Source: Enterococcus thailandicus
GTDB lineage: Bacteria > Bacillota > Bacilli > Lactobacillales > Enterococcaceae
Length of the DNA: 55,842 nucleotides
Reading direction: 5' to 3'
Assembly: GCF_001886265.1 (NCBI RefSeq)
Contig: NZ_JXLE01000017.1
Coordinates: 1-55,842, forward strand
This document shows positions 7,793 through 17,535 of the stretch, in pieces. Made by a program: the position numbers and the translations under genes. The notes below the pieces were generated by a model that made no database searches, was not told where the DNA came from, and saw only the letters and a program-made list of their open reading frames with translations. Numbering within the stretch: position 1 is the first letter of the stretch; the number at the start of each line of letters is the position of its first letter.

Positions 7793-9415
7793 TTGATTAC
7801 TGTAAATGATGTAAGTTTGCACTTTTCAGATCGCAAACTATTTGATGACGTTAATATTAAATTCACTCCCGGAAATTGTTATGGATTGATTGGTGCAAAT
7901 GGAGCAGGTAAATCAACTTTCCTTAAAGTTTTATCTGGAGATTTACAACCGTCAACTGGGAACGTTACTTTAGGCCCTGATGAACGTATGGCAGTATTGA
8001 AACAAAATCATTTTGATTATGAAGAATATACTGTTTTAGAAACTGTTATTATGGGTCATAAACGATTATATGAAGTAATGAAAGAAAAAGATGCTTTATA
8101 TATGAAAGAAGACTTTTCCGATGCTGACGGTATTCGTGCCGCAGAATTAGAGGGAGAGTTTGCTGAGCTAAATGGTTGGGAAGCTGAACCCGAAGCAGCA
8201 GTTTTATTGCAAGGATTAAATATCCCTGAAGAATTACATCATCAATCAATGAGTGAATTAACGGCTGGTCAAAAAGTCAAAGTTTTACTAGCGCAAACAC
8301 TTTTTGGTAAACCTGATGTATTACTACTTGACGAACCTACCAATGGGCTGGATATCCAATCAATCAATTGGTTAGAAGAATTTTTAATTGAATTTGAAAA
8401 TACTGTAATCGTAGTATCCCATGACCGCCACTTCTTAAACAAAGTTTGTACACACATGGCAGATTTAGACTTCGGTAAAATCAAACTTTACGTCGGTAAC
8501 TATGATTTTTGGTTAGAATCTAGCCAACTTGCAACAAAACTCCAAGCAAATGCAAATGCAAAAAAAGAAGAACAGATCAAAGAGCTACAAGAATTTATTG
8601 CGCGTTTCAGTGCAAATGCTTCAAAATCAAAACAAGCAACTTCACGTAAAAAAATGTTAGAAAAAATTACTTTAGATGATATTCAACCATCTTCAAGACG
8701 CTATCCATTTGTTGGATTTAAACCTGAACGTGAAATTGGAAATGATCTTTTACAAGTAGATAATGTGAGTGTAACCATTGATGGTAAGCAAATCTTAAAA
8801 GATATATCATTTACTTTGAACAAAGAAGATAAGGTTGCTTTCATAGCAGATAATGATATTACAACTACTACCTTATTTAAAGTAATCATGGGTGAAATCA
8901 AGCCTGATACTGGTACTGTTCGCTGGGGTGTTACAACAAGTCATTCTTATTTAGCAAAAGATACTACAAAAGAATTCAATAATGACTTAACGATTCTTGA
9001 CTGGTTACGTCAGTATGCAAGCAAAGAAGAAGATGACAATACATTCTTGAGAAGTTTCTTAGGTCGAATGCTCTTTTCTGGAGAAGAAGTCCTAAAACCA
9101 GTTAACGTTTTATCTGGTGGTGAAAAAGTTCGTTGTATGCTTTCAAAAATGATGCTTTCAAAAGCGAATGTCTTAGTACTCGACGACCCGACAAATCATT
9201 TAGATTTAGAATCAATTACTGCTTTAAACGATGGATTGATGGCTTTCACTGGTTCTATCCTATTTGCTTCCCATGACCACCAATTCATTCAAACACTAGC
9301 AAACCGCATCATTGCTGTTTCTGATAAAGGTGTAATTGATCGTGCAGATACAACCTACGATGAGTTTTTAGAAAATCCTGATATTAAGAAAAGTATGGAC
9401 GCATTGTTCTCATAA
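7793..9415 (+). CDS. ABC-F family ATPase (YkpA/YbiT-like)
   Basis: 540 residues from TTG (MITVNDVSLHF) with GTGAGG upstream. Two ATP-binding domains are joined by a charged linker (NANAKKEEQIKELQEF to SKSKQATSRKK), and no membrane helices are present. This is the ABC-F layout for ribosome-associated proteins. Domain 1 has Walker A GANGAGKST and DEPTNGLD; family members normally carry NHLD here. Domain 2 has a degenerate Walker A (ADNDITTTT), but an intact LSGGEK signature and DDPTNHLD. Loss of the second P-loop is usual in the YkpA branch as I recall it. The likely role is in translation or ribosome quality control, rather than drug export. It has its own terminator. Confidence 0.85.
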   Translation: MITVNDVSLHFSDRKLFDDVNIKFTPGNCYGLIGANGAGKSTFLKVLSGDLQPSTGNVTLGPDERMAVLKQNHFDYEEYTVLETVIMGHKRLYEVMKEKDALYMKEDFSDADGIRAAELEGEFAELNGWEAEPEAAVLLQGLNIPEELHHQSMSELTAGQKVKVLLAQTLFGKPDVLLLDEPTNGLDIQSINWLEEFLIEFENTVIVVSHDRHFLNKVCTHMADLDFGKIKLYVGNYDFWLESSQLATKLQANANAKKEEQIKELQEFIARFSANASKSKQATSRKKMLEKITLDDIQPSSRRYPFVGFKPEREIGNDLLQVDNVSVTIDGKQILKDISFTLNKEDKVAFIADNDITTTTLFKVIMGEIKPDTGTVRWGVTTSHSYLAKDTTKEFNNDLTILDWLRQYASKEEDDNTFLRSFLGRMLFSGEEVLKPVNVLSGGEKVRCMLSKMMLSKANVLVLDDPTNHLDLESITALNDGLMAFTGSILFASHDHQFIQTLANRIIAVSDKGVIDRADTTYDEFLENPDIKKSMDALFS

Positions 9416-9424
9416 AATAAACAC

Positions 9425-9464
9425 AAAAAGCGTAGAGACAACTTAACCGTCCTACGCTTTTTTG
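9425..9464. terminator. bidirectional terminator
   Basis: AAAAAGCGTAG paired with CTACGCTTTTT around a 16-base loop, between the convergent ABC-F and DegV genes. Confidence 0.9.
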
Positions 9465-9484
9465 TTATGGATTATTGATATTGA

Positions 9485-10348
9485 TTAACGACTCGTTCCC
9501 ATTGAAAAGATAGCAATACAACCATAACCAGTATGGCTAGCAATCGTTGGCCCTAAGGGGTAAAGTACAATGTTTTTTACTTGGATTTTTTCTTCTAATT
9601 GTTTCTTAGCTTTTTCGGCACTTTCTAAATCACCAGCGTATGCAATATAAATGGTTTGTTCAAGAGGCGCTACGATTGATTGGATCGTTTCATCAACAAT
9701 TTTTTGAATGGATTTATTTCTTCCACGAACTTTGTCAACATTTGTTAAACGTCCAGCTTCATCAACGGTAATGATAGGTTTTACACTTAGAATGCTTCCT
9801 AAGGTTGCACTTGTCTTAGAAATTCTTCCCCCACGCTCAAGATGTTTTAAATCATCGACAGTTACCCAAGAACGCACTTTTAAATAATTATTATTCAACC
9901 ACTCTAAAACTTCTTCAAGTGGCTTGCCTTCTTCTTTTAATCGAGCTGCCGCTAAAACCAACAGTCCTTCGCCAACACTAGCTGCTTTCGTATCAAAAAC
10001 ATAAATTTCTGGATTTTCATACTCTTCCTTCAATAACTCAACAGCTTGCATTGCACTACTATAAGAGCCACTCATTGAGCTAGAAAAAGCAACATAAAGG
10101 ACAGGAATCTTTTTTTCAACATATGATCGGAAAAATTCTAAATAGCCCCCCACATTTATTTGAGAAGTTGTTGGCATTGCTTCGCCTTTTAATTCATTCA
10201 TGTATTTTTCATAATCAAAAGTTTTTCCTAAGTCGTCAATTAATTCTTCGCCATTTAGCTGAATCTTCATTGATAAAAAATCGACATTTATTTCTTCTAA
10301 TACCTGATAAGGTAAATCACAACAAGAATCAGTCACTATTTGATACAC
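9485..10348 (-). CDS. degV: DegV-family fatty-acid-binding protein
   Basis: 287 residues from the GTG at 10348 (MYQIVTDSCCDLP), which has AAAGGAG 9 bases upstream. A longer frame starting at 10411 has no ribosome site. The N-terminal TDSCCDLP, SSSMSGSYSSA near residue 93, and LKHLERGGRIS near residue 168 are DegV family hallmarks. Members bind a fatty acid and, as FakB, present it to the FakA kinase for phospholipid synthesis. No fakA is nearby, so the particular lipid is unknown. Two lobes with the lipid between them are expected. Monocistronic. Confidence 0.88.
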   Translation of the reverse strand: MYQIVTDSCCDLPYQVLEEINVDFLSMKIQLNGEELIDDLGKTFDYEKYMNELKGEAMPTTSQINVGGYLEFFRSYVEKKIPVLYVAFSSSMSGSYSSAMQAVELLKEEYENPEIYVFDTKAASVGEGLLVLAAARLKEEGKPLEEVLEWLNNNYLKVRSWVTVDDLKHLERGGRISKTSATLGSILSVKPIITVDEAGRLTNVDKVRGRNKSIQKIVDETIQSIVAPLEQTIYIAYAGDLESAEKAKKQLEEKIQVKNIVLYPLGPTIASHTGYGCIAIFSMGTSR

Positions 10349-10440
10349 ATTATTCAACTCCTTTTTATTCTTAACCCGCCTAACTACTACATTATAACAA
10401 ACGTCTTGCAATCAAAAGGAATTTATGGCCAGTATTTACA

Positions 10441-10485
10441 AAAAAACTTGAAGCAACATGAATAAATTCAAGGTTACTTCAAGTT
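10441..10485 (-). terminator. terminator of purA
   Basis: Stem AAACTTGAAG / CTTCAAGTTT with extra pairs inside; the T-run lies on the minus-strand exit side, about 95 bases after the purA stop. Confidence 0.7.
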
Positions 10486-10577
10486 TCAGCTGTTTTTTAT
10501 TAAAAAGTTTCCCCAAGATGATAACTCACTTCTAAAAGAAATGTCCTGATTCAGTTATCTATGTGGGCTGAAACGTC

Positions 10578-11870
10578 CTAGATTTGCGCCCATACGCTTT
10601 CTAAGATGTTTGTTTGGTTTCTATCTGGTCCAACTGAGAAAGTAGAAATACGCACGCCTACAAGCTCTGAGATACGTCTCACATAATTACGAGCATTTTC
10701 TGGTAATTCTGCCAATGTTTTACAACTTGTAATATCTTCAGACCAGCCTGGTAATTCTTCATATACAGGCTTGCAACGTTTTAATTCTTTCAAGCTAGCT
10801 GGGTAATGATAGATTAACTCTCCATCTAACTCATAAGCTGTACAGATTTTTACTGTGTCTAAGCCACTTAACACATCAATAGAGTTAAGTGAAAGGTTTG
10901 TAATCCCCGATACACGTTTTGAATGACGCATAACAACCGTATCGAACCAACCAACACGACGTGGTCGACCAGTTGTTGTACCATATTCGCGACCGATTTT
11001 ACGAATTTGTTCACCAGTTTCATCAAATAATTCAGTTGGGAAAGGACCATCACCTACACGTGAAGTATAAGCTTTACATACACCAACCACTTTGTTGATT
11101 TTAGATGGGCCAACACCACTACCAATTGTTACGCCTCCAGCAACTGGATTAGATGAAGTAACAAACGGATAAGTTCCTTGATCAATATCCAACATAACTC
11201 CTTGTGCACCTTCGAATAACACACGCTTTCCAGCATCTAACGCATCATTTAAAATGACTGAAGTGTCTGTCACATATTGTTTAATTTGTTGCCCATATTC
11301 ATAGTATTCTTCAAAAATCTCATCAAATGAAATTGGCTCAGAGTCAAACATTTTAACAAATTGACGGTTTTTGTCTTCCAAATTCATGCGTAAACGTTCT
11401 TCAAAAATTTCTTTATCTAATAAATCTGCAATTCGAATCCCTACACGTGCTGCTTTGTCCATATATGCAGGTCCGATTCCTTTGATCGTTGTTCCAATTT
11501 TATTCTCACCTTTAGCATCTTCTTGCAATTGATCCAATTTAATGTGATATGGCAAGATGACATGTGCACGGTCAGAAATTCTTAAATTGTCCGTCGTAAT
11601 ATCTTTTTCGTGTAGATAGGCAAGCTCTTTTACTAAAGATTTAGGATTAACAACAACACCATTTCCAATCACACTGATTTTATCTTTGTAAAAAATTCCA
11701 GAAGGAATTAAATGCAGTTTATACGTAACACCACTAAATTTAATTGTGTGTCCTGCATTATCGCCACCTTGGTAACGTGCGATTACTTCTGCGTTCTCAC
11801 TAAGAAAGTCAGTGATTTTTCCTTTCCCTTCATCGCCCCATTGTGTACCTACTACTACTACAGATGACAT
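10578..11870 (-). CDS. purA: adenylosuccinate synthetase
   Basis: 430 residues, the usual bacterial length. [18 protein letters not shown] is the N-terminal GTP/IMP loop, [10 protein letters not shown] follows, then [12 protein letters not shown] and [12 protein letters not shown] with the aspartate/IMP contacts. It condenses IMP and aspartate with GTP to give adenylosuccinate, the first committed step to AMP. The ATG follows GAGGTGTTCGA. Single gene with its own terminator. The upstream stretch to the dnaB stop contains ACGAACG (about 11984), which recalls a PurR box, but a second box is not clear. Confidence 0.97.
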   Translation of the reverse strand: MSSVVVVGTQWGDEGKGKITDFLSENAEVIARYQGGDNAGHTIKFSGVTYKLHLIPSGIFYKDKISVIGNGVVVNPKSLVKELAYLHEKDITTDNLRISDRAHVILPYHIKLDQLQEDAKGENKIGTTIKGIGPAYMDKAARVGIRIADLLDKEIFEERLRMNLEDKNRQFVKMFDSEPISFDEIFEEYYEYGQQIKQYVTDTSVILNDALDAGKRVLFEGAQGVMLDIDQGTYPFVTSSNPVAGGVTIGSGVGPSKINKVVGVCKAYTSRVGDGPFPTELFDETGEQIRKIGREYGTTTGRPRRVGWFDTVVMRHSKRVSGITNLSLNSIDVLSGLDTVKICTAYELDGELIYHYPASLKELKRCKPVYEELPGWSEDITSCKTLAELPENARNYVRRISELVGVRISTFSVGPDRNQTNILESVWAQI

Positions 11871-12081
11871 TCGAACACCTCATTTTATATTATTTGATCC
11901 TGAACTATTGTACCAAGTTATGCCTATATATTCAAACAAAATTCGAATGATATTTTATTTTTTTTTGTAAAAACGGTTTATTTACGAACGTTTTACAAAT
12001 TATTTAAAAAATTTCCATAATAAAAAAAGCTTGGCTTTACTGTCTACACAATAAAAACAAACTTTTTTTCAAAAAAATTTA

Positions 12082-13449
12082 TTAGAATTCTTCCCTCGGT
12101 GAAAGTGAAGAAAACTTATTATATTCTTTAATAAATAGTAGCTCAACAGTCCCACGTGCACCACTCCGGTTTTTCTCAATGATTACTTCGATTACATTAT
12201 CATTTTGTGGTTCTGTCGTTTCTCCGTCTTCTCCGCTTTCACGATCATAATAATCATCACGATATAAGAACGCTACGATATCGGCATCTTGCTCAATAGA
12301 TCCAGATTCCCGAATATCACTAAGAACTGGACGTTTGTCTTGTCTCTGTTCTACACCACGTGAAAGTTGGGATAACGCAATTACAGGTACTTTTAACTCT
12401 TTTGCCAATTTTTTCAACTGACGCGAAATATCAGACACTTCTTGTTGACGATTTTCTCGCCCACTCCCTTCAATCAATTGTAAGTAATCAATCAAAATCA
12501 ATCCTAAATTTCCTTTTTCTTGTGCTAGTTTTCTACATTTCGCACGAATTTCAGAAATTTTGATACCAGGAGTATCATCAATATAAATATTGGCTCGTGA
12601 TAAGCTTCCCATAGCAACAATTAAGTTTGACCACTCTTCCTCTGATAATTGACCTGTTCGTAAATGACTAGCCTCAATGGATCCTTCTGCACAAAGCATA
12701 CGATTTACTAATGATTCCGCACCCATTTCTAAACTAAAAATTGCTACAGCACGATCTGTTTTTGTTCCAACATTTTGAGCAATGTTCAGAGCAAAAGCTG
12801 TTTTACCTACCGCTGGACGAGCGGCAATGATAATTAATTCTTCTGCTTGAAAACCTGCAGTCATTTTATCTAACCCTTGATACCCTGTCGGTAACCCGGT
12901 AATTTCTTCATTATTTTGTGCTAGCTGATCAATATTTTCAATTGTGGAGTTCAAAACTTCAGCAATTGATAAAAAACCACTACGATTTCTTTTTTCAGAT
13001 ACTTCTAAAATACTTCGTTCTGCGTCGTCCAAAATCGACTGAACTTCTTCACCTTGTTCAAAGCCCTTAGTTACAATTCCAGTTGCTGTTTGGATTAAAT
13101 TTCGCAACAGAGATTTTTCTTCAACAATTTTGGCATAGTAAGCCACATTTGCAGCTGTAGGGACCGCCAAAGCAAGTTCTGAGAGGTAACTTAATCCCCC
13201 AGCATCTTCTAAAAGATTTCCTTGCTCTAATCGATCCTTCACAGTTACAACATCTATCGCTTCATTGCGATCATTCAACTCAATCATTGTTTCAAAAATA
13301 ATTTGATGACCACGACGATAAAAATCTTTTGGCTCTATGTATTCCATGGCATCAATGATCGTTTCTGCATCAAGAAAAACAGAGCCTAAGACTGCTTGTT
13401 CCGCTTCAATATTTTGCGGTGGAATTCGATCCTGCCACACTTCACTCAT
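12082..13449 (-). CDS. dnaB: replicative DNA helicase DnaB (called DnaC in Bacillus)
   Basis: 455 residues. The N-terminal domain (IPPQNIEAEQAVLGS) is followed by a RecA-like domain with Walker A AARPAVGKTAFAL, Walker B LGLILIDYLQL and the arginine-finger region KNRSGARGTVEL. It is the hexameric helicase that unwinds DNA at forks after loading by DnaI. The ATG follows GGAGCG. It lies directly after rplI on the same strand, as in many Firmicutes, but the terminator at 13521-13555 separates them. Confidence 0.97.
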   Translation of the reverse strand: MSEVWQDRIPPQNIEAEQAVLGSVFLDAETIIDAMEYIEPKDFYRRGHQIIFETMIELNDRNEAIDVVTVKDRLEQGNLLEDAGGLSYLSELALAVPTAANVAYYAKIVEEKSLLRNLIQTATGIVTKGFEQGEEVQSILDDAERSILEVSEKRNRSGFLSIAEVLNSTIENIDQLAQNNEEITGLPTGYQGLDKMTAGFQAEELIIIAARPAVGKTAFALNIAQNVGTKTDRAVAIFSLEMGAESLVNRMLCAEGSIEASHLRTGQLSEEEWSNLIVAMGSLSRANIYIDDTPGIKISEIRAKCRKLAQEKGNLGLILIDYLQLIEGSGRENRQQEVSDISRQLKKLAKELKVPVIALSQLSRGVEQRQDKRPVLSDIRESGSIEQDADIVAFLYRDDYYDRESGEDGETTEPQNDNVIEVIIEKNRSGARGTVELLFIKEYNKFSSLSPREEF

Positions 13450-13520
13450 ACTTATCGCTCCTTGTCTTCGGTTGCTTCATTTTACAAGAAAATAACTGAA
13501 ATGTACACCGCATAAGAAAA

Positions 13521-13555
13521 GAGGTGTGACAAAAATCTTGTCATACCTCCTTTTT
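13521..13555 (-). terminator. terminator of the gdpP-rplI unit
   Basis: GAGGTGTGACAA and TTGTCATACCTC form a long stem with a 5-base loop; the minus-strand exit is T-rich. It lies between rplI and dnaB. Confidence 0.85.
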
Positions 13556-13633
13556 CCGAATAAACAGTGTTCCAAAACAACGCCTCACTATTTGTCAGAG
13601 TTAAACGTTTTGCGTCACAATCTCTTTGTACTC

Positions 13634-14086
13634 TTATTCTTGCACAACATGTACTTTAATCGTCGCAGTTACATCATGATGCAACTTAACTGGTACGTTT
13701 GTGTAACCTAAAGCTCTGATTGGTGTTTCCAATTCTATTTTTCGTTTATCGATTTTTACTTTATATTGTTTGTTCAATCCTTCTGCAATTTGTTTTGATG
13801 GGATTGATCCAAACAAACGACTGTCTTCACCAGCTTTTGCTTTAATTTCAACAACTGTGTCTTCTTTTTCAAGAAAATCTTTTAATTTTTTTGCTTCAGC
13901 TAAAATTTCGGCTTCATGCTTTTCTTGTGCCTTTTTTTGTCCAGCTAATTGACTAATGCTACCTTTATTAGCTTCCTTAGCTAAATTATTTTTCAATAGA
14001 TAGTTTTGTGCATATCCAGTTGGAACTTCTTTGACGTCCCCTTTTTTGCCTTTTCCTTTTACATCTTGCAAGAAAATTACTTTCAT
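13634..14086 (-). CDS. rplI: 50S ribosomal protein L9
   Basis: 150 residues. [20 protein letters not shown], then [13 protein letters not shown], is the conserved N-terminal 23S-binding domain. A long connecting helix ([19 protein letters not shown]) leads to a C-terminal domain ending in VHVVQE. It starts 5 bases after the gdpP stop, so the two genes are cotranscribed. This is the conserved gdpP-rplI-dnaB order of Firmicutes. Confidence 0.97.
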   Translation of the reverse strand: MKVIFLQDVKGKGKKGDVKEVPTGYAQNYLLKNNLAKEANKGSISQLAGQKKAQEKHEAEILAEAKKLKDFLEKEDTVVEIKAKAGEDSRLFGSIPSKQIAEGLNKQYKVKIDKRKIELETPIRALGYTNVPVKLHHDVTATIKVHVVQE

Positions 14087-14091
14087 TTGGC

Positions 14092-16065
14092 CTACTCCTT
14101 GTCATATATTTGATTTATATTCTCATGAATTGCTGCTAATAACCGCTCTTTTGTTTCTTCAACTGTTGTATTTTCCAATTGTGTTGCTGCATTGGTAAAA
14201 TGACCTCCACCACCTAAAGACTCCATGATGAGTTGGACATTGATTGTTCCACTGCTTCTTGCGCTAATTCCGATCAAACCATCTGTTCGCTTAGTGATAA
14301 CAAAGGCAGCATTAATATCAATCATTGACAGCAACGTATCAGCTGTTTTAGCGGCAATAACACTATTATACTCTTTCTCATTTGTTCCTGCTGTTACCAC
14401 AATATCTTTTGTAACATACTCACTGTGAGCAATTAGATCGCTGATTTCTAAATAAGTATCTAAATCAGAGCTTAATAAATATTGTACTAATGACGCATCT
14501 GCTCCGCAAGACCTCAAATAACTTGCCACATCAAATGTTCGAGCCGTAGTTCTCACATTAAAACTATTCGTGTCTACGGTCATCCCAGCGAGTAAAAGTG
14601 TTGCTTCAAAACGATCAAGTCTATTGGTTCTCGTACTTTGATATTGAATCAATTCTGTTACCAATTCTGAGGCTGATGACGCAGATGATTCAATGTAAGT
14701 TAATAATGGTTTATTTGGAAATTCTTCTCCACGTCGATGATGGTCAATGATAACAATCTTATCAAATTGGTCATACAGGCTCTGTGAGATTGATAATGAT
14801 GGTTTATGATAATCTACCATAACTAATAAGTCATTGTCTTGTTTGATCTCCATCGCTCGCTCTGGCGAAATTATTTGAGCTTCTAGCTCTGGATGCTTGT
14901 GAATTTCTTCTAAACACCTAGAAACATCTGGAATAATTTCATCTTCATTAATCACAACGTATGCTTTTTTCTGATTGAAGCGCGCCAAACAACTGACACC
15001 AAAAGCAGAACCTAAAGCGTCCATATCTGGAAAACGATGGCCCATAATAAACACATCATTTGTTTCTGTAAATATTTTCCGTAACGCAGTACTCATTGCA
15101 CGAGATCTTACTCTTGTTCTTTTTACGTTTTTCGCTGACTTACCACCATAGTAAGTTGGTTTTGATCCTTCTTGGACTTCTTTTACAACAACTTGATCGC
15201 CCCCGCGAACTAAAGCAATATCTAAATTATTCTGTGCTTCGTCGCCAATTTCTTCTAGCGTTTTTTGCCCATAAGCAACACCCATACTTAGCGTAATCGG
15301 TAAATTTTGTTTTTCTGCTTCAGCTCTCAGCCGGTCTAATAAGTCAAATTTCTTTTCCATCATCTTTTTCAAATCAATCATTTGTGCAAAAAAGAAGAAA
15401 CGCTCTGCATTTATTCTCTTATAAAAAATATGATATTCATCCATCCAATCAGAAATCAATGTGGTAACAAATGAATTTAGATAAGAAATCTCTTTATCAT
15501 CTAATTTATCAATTGCATCTGCATAGTTATCAATTGATAAAATTCCGATTACGGGCTGTATATTTGTTTGATGCAATTTTAATAATTGATTTTGTGTGAC
15601 ATCACTGAAGTAGATAACTCCTTTGACCGTATCTAGATCAAACTGAAAGGTTTTGTCTGCTAAATATAATTGATTTTTCTTTTTTTCTTTAGCAGAAAAA
15701 AAGGCATCTAATAATTCAGTTTCCGATAATGCACTCTTATCTTTTATATCTAGAGCAAAGGGATTTAACCATTCGATTTTTTGTGTCGTTGGTTGGTAAG
15801 CGATTACTCCTACAGGCATAATCTCTGAAACATATGCGAGATTAGTTTCTGCCACAGTCGATGCTTGTTGAATTTTCTCTCGGTTTCTTAAAACTAACCA
15901 TCGACTCATCTTTAACCAATAACGGAAACAAAGTGCATTCATGACAAATACAATTAATGCACTAATTAATCGAAACGGAAACACTAGAATAACCAAAACT
16001 TCTATTAGAATAAACAAAAAAAAGAAGAATGGTCTGGGGGTAAAGTTTAAATTTTCATCTTCCAT
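14092..16065 (-). CDS. gdpP: cyclic-di-AMP phosphodiesterase GdpP
   Basis: 657 residues. Two N-terminal membrane helices ([19 protein letters not shown] and [12 protein letters not shown]), a PAS domain near residues 75-155 and a degenerate GGDEF domain near 170-300 precede the DHH domain. The DHH domain has [23 protein letters not shown] and [11 protein letters not shown]. The C-terminal DHHA1 part has [12 protein letters not shown]. All metal-binding DHH residues are present, so the enzyme should hydrolyse c-di-AMP to pApA and lower the second messenger that controls potassium and osmolyte uptake. Loss of this gene is linked to beta-lactam tolerance in relatives; this copy looks intact. Confidence 0.95.
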   Translation of the reverse strand: MEDENLNFTPRPFFFFLFILIEVLVILVFPFRLISALIVFVMNALCFRYWLKMSRWLVLRNREKIQQASTVAETNLAYVSEIMPVGVIAYQPTTQKIEWLNPFALDIKDKSALSETELLDAFFSAKEKKKNQLYLADKTFQFDLDTVKGVIYFSDVTQNQLLKLHQTNIQPVIGILSIDNYADAIDKLDDKEISYLNSFVTTLISDWMDEYHIFYKRINAERFFFFAQMIDLKKMMEKKFDLLDRLRAEAEKQNLPITLSMGVAYGQKTLEEIGDEAQNNLDIALVRGGDQVVVKEVQEGSKPTYYGGKSAKNVKRTRVRSRAMSTALRKIFTETNDVFIMGHRFPDMDALGSAFGVSCLARFNQKKAYVVINEDEIIPDVSRCLEEIHKHPELEAQIISPERAMEIKQDNDLLVMVDYHKPSLSISQSLYDQFDKIVIIDHHRRGEEFPNKPLLTYIESSASSASELVTELIQYQSTRTNRLDRFEATLLLAGMTVDTNSFNVRTTARTFDVASYLRSCGADASLVQYLLSSDLDTYLEISDLIAHSEYVTKDIVVTAGTNEKEYNSVIAAKTADTLLSMIDINAAFVITKRTDGLIGISARSSGTINVQLIMESLGGGGHFTNAATQLENTTVEETKERLLAAIHENINQIYDKE

Positions 16066-16181
16066 ATTCTCCCTCCCACTAATAATTAGTTCAATTTTAC
16101 CATATTTTGGTCAATACAAGCGACTAACATCTATATCTGCTCCCTAAACAAAAAAAAGAAACTATAATTCTGCTTTTATAT

Positions 16182-16224
16182 AAAAAAGAAGCAACAATCC
16201 TTTGGGATTATTGCTTCTTTTTTT
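16182..16224 (-). terminator. terminator of rpsF-ssb-rpsR
   Basis: AAGAAGCAACAATCC paired with GGATTATTGCTTCTT around TTTG, with T/A runs on both sides, directly after the rpsR stop. Confidence 0.9.
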
Positions 16225-16232
16225 ACAATTTA

Positions 16233-16469
16233 TTAGTCTTCACTAACGAAAGGTAGTAAGCCCATAATACGAGCACGTTTAATTGCAACAGTAAGTTTAC
16301 GTTGGTTTTTAGCGCCTGTACCAGTTACACGACGTGGCAAAATTTTACCGCGTTCTGAGATAAATCTTTTTAGTAATTCGATATCTTTATAATCGATATA
16401 TTCAATATGATTAGCAGCAATATAGTCTACTTTACGACGTTTACGTCCGCCTCTTCTTTGTTGTGCCAT
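16233..16469 (-). CDS. rpsR: 30S ribosomal protein S18
   Basis: 78 residues. The basic start [19 protein letters not shown] is followed by [16 protein letters not shown] and [19 protein letters not shown], all S18 signatures. Third gene of the rpsF-ssb-rpsR operon, 24 bases after ssb. It binds next to S6 in the 30S platform. Confidence 0.97.
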   Translation of the reverse strand: MAQQRRGGRKRRKVDYIAANHIEYIDYKDIELLKRFISERGKILPRRVTGTGAKNQRKLTVAIKRARIMGLLPFVSED

Positions 16470-16493
16470 TCTATTTCCCTCCTATCAATTCGT

Positions 16494-17015
16494 TTAGAAT
16501 GGTAAATCATCATCTGAAATGTCAATCGTTGAACTTGAACCAAATGGATCAGTTGTGTCACGATCAAAATCAGGCATACCGTTGGATGATTGAGATGTTT
16601 GATTAAAGTTATTGTTTCCACCAAATGTGTTTGTTGATTGGTTTGAGCTTTGGAAACCGCCACTTTGTTGACGATTTTCTGATGCAGAACGAGATTCCAA
16701 TAATTGGAAGTTATCAGCTACTACTTCTGTAACATAGACTTTTTGTCCTTGTTGATTATCATAAGAACGTGTTTGAATACGACCAGTAACACCTAAAAGT
16801 GTACCTTTACGTGCATAGTTAGCCATTGTTTCTGCTGATTTACGCCAAATAACGCAGTTAATAAAGTCAGCCTCTCGATTTCCACTTTGGTTTGTAAAAT
16901 TACGATTTACGGCCAGAGTAAACGTTGCTACTGCAGTTCCGTTTGATGTGTATCGTAAATCCGGATCTTTAGTCAGACGTCCAACTAGTACAACATTATT
17001 AATCAAAATAGTCAT
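16494..17015 (-). CDS. ssb: single-stranded DNA-binding protein
   Basis: 173 residues. The OB-fold starts with [18 protein letters not shown] and includes [19 protein letters not shown] and [20 protein letters not shown] Gln/Asn/Ser-rich linker (residues 110-160) leads to the acidic tail DISDDDLPF, which recruits replication and repair proteins. Essential housekeeping form, by its place between rpsF and rpsR. Confidence 0.97.
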   Translation of the reverse strand: MTILINNVVLVGRLTKDPDLRYTSNGTAVATFTLAVNRNFTNQSGNREADFINCVIWRKSAETMANYARKGTLLGVTGRIQTRSYDNQQGQKVYVTEVVADNFQLLESRSASENRQQSGGFQSSNQSTNTFGGNNNFNQTSQSSNGMPDFDRDTTDPFGSSSTIDISDDDLPF

Positions 17016-17035
17016 CTCCTCTCATCGTTTTCCTT

Positions 17036-17051
17036 TGTTCCATGTGAAACA
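17036..17051. promoter_or_regulatory. parS: parS-like ParB binding site
   Basis: TGTTCCATGTGAAACA differs from the Firmicutes parS consensus TGTTNCACGTGAAACA at one position. It lies between rpsF and ssb, about 9 kb from oriC, and ends 3 bases before the rpsF stop. Confidence 0.8.
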
Positions 17052-17053
17052 AA

Positions 17054-17353
17054 TTAAGCTTCTTCTTTAACAATCATGTGACGAACGATATCGTCATTGA
17101 TTTTAGCAAGACGATCAAATTCATTGATTGCACTTGCATTTGATGGAGAAGACACTTTAACGATGTGATAGATACCTTCACGGTAACCGTTAATTTCATA
17201 AGCTAAACGGCGTTTTTCCCAATCTTTAGATTCGATAACTTCAGCTCCGTTATCTTTTAAGATTGTATCGAAACGTTCGATTAAAGCAGTTTTTGCTTCT
17301 TCATCAATGTTTGGACGAATAATATACATAATTTCATATTTCGTATTTTCCAT
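17054..17353 (-). CDS. rpsF: 30S ribosomal protein S6
   Basis: 99 residues from the ATG at 17353 ([20 protein letters not shown]), with AGGGAGGTG 6 bases upstream; an ATG 9 bases earlier lies too close to that site. [20 protein letters not shown] is the central S6 motif. First gene of the rpsF-ssb-rpsR operon. In many bacteria the S6:S18 complex binds the leader of this operon and represses it. Confidence 0.96.
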   Translation of the reverse strand: MENTKYEIMYIIRPNIDEEAKTALIERFDTILKDNGAEVIESKDWEKRRLAYEINGYREGIYHIVKVSSPSNASAINEFDRLAKINDDIVRHMIVKEEA

Positions 17354-17379
17354 TGATTTCACCTCCCTATGGACTTTAG

Positions 17380-17399
17380 GCTCTTGTTATTCCAAGAGC
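17380..17399 (-). promoter_or_regulatory. leader hairpin of rpsF, candidate S6:S18 autoregulatory element
   Basis: GCTCTTG and CAAGAGC form a 7-bp stem 27 bases before the rpsF start. rpsF leaders often carry an S6:S18-binding hairpin. The consensus internal loop was not verified, so this is positional inference. Confidence 0.35.
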
Positions 17400-17476
17400 A
17401 AGGAGAGTTTTCTAATATAATTAGACTACTCACAATCTTTGATTATACACGCATTACGTCTTTTGCGCAACAAAAA

Positions 17477-17511
17477 AATAAGAGCACCTTAAAATTTAAG
17501 GTACTCTTATT
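17477..17511 (-). terminator. terminator of the gyrase operon
   Basis: AATAAGAGCACCTTAAA and its near-complement (one mismatch) lie 25 bases past the gyrA stop, with A/T runs on both sides. Confidence 0.9.
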
Positions 17512-17535
17512 ATAGATTGTTTTCAAAGAAAATTT

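Noticed and set aside
11983-11991. PurR box upstream of purA
   Set aside because: One ACGAACG core is visible but a properly spaced second box was not convincing.
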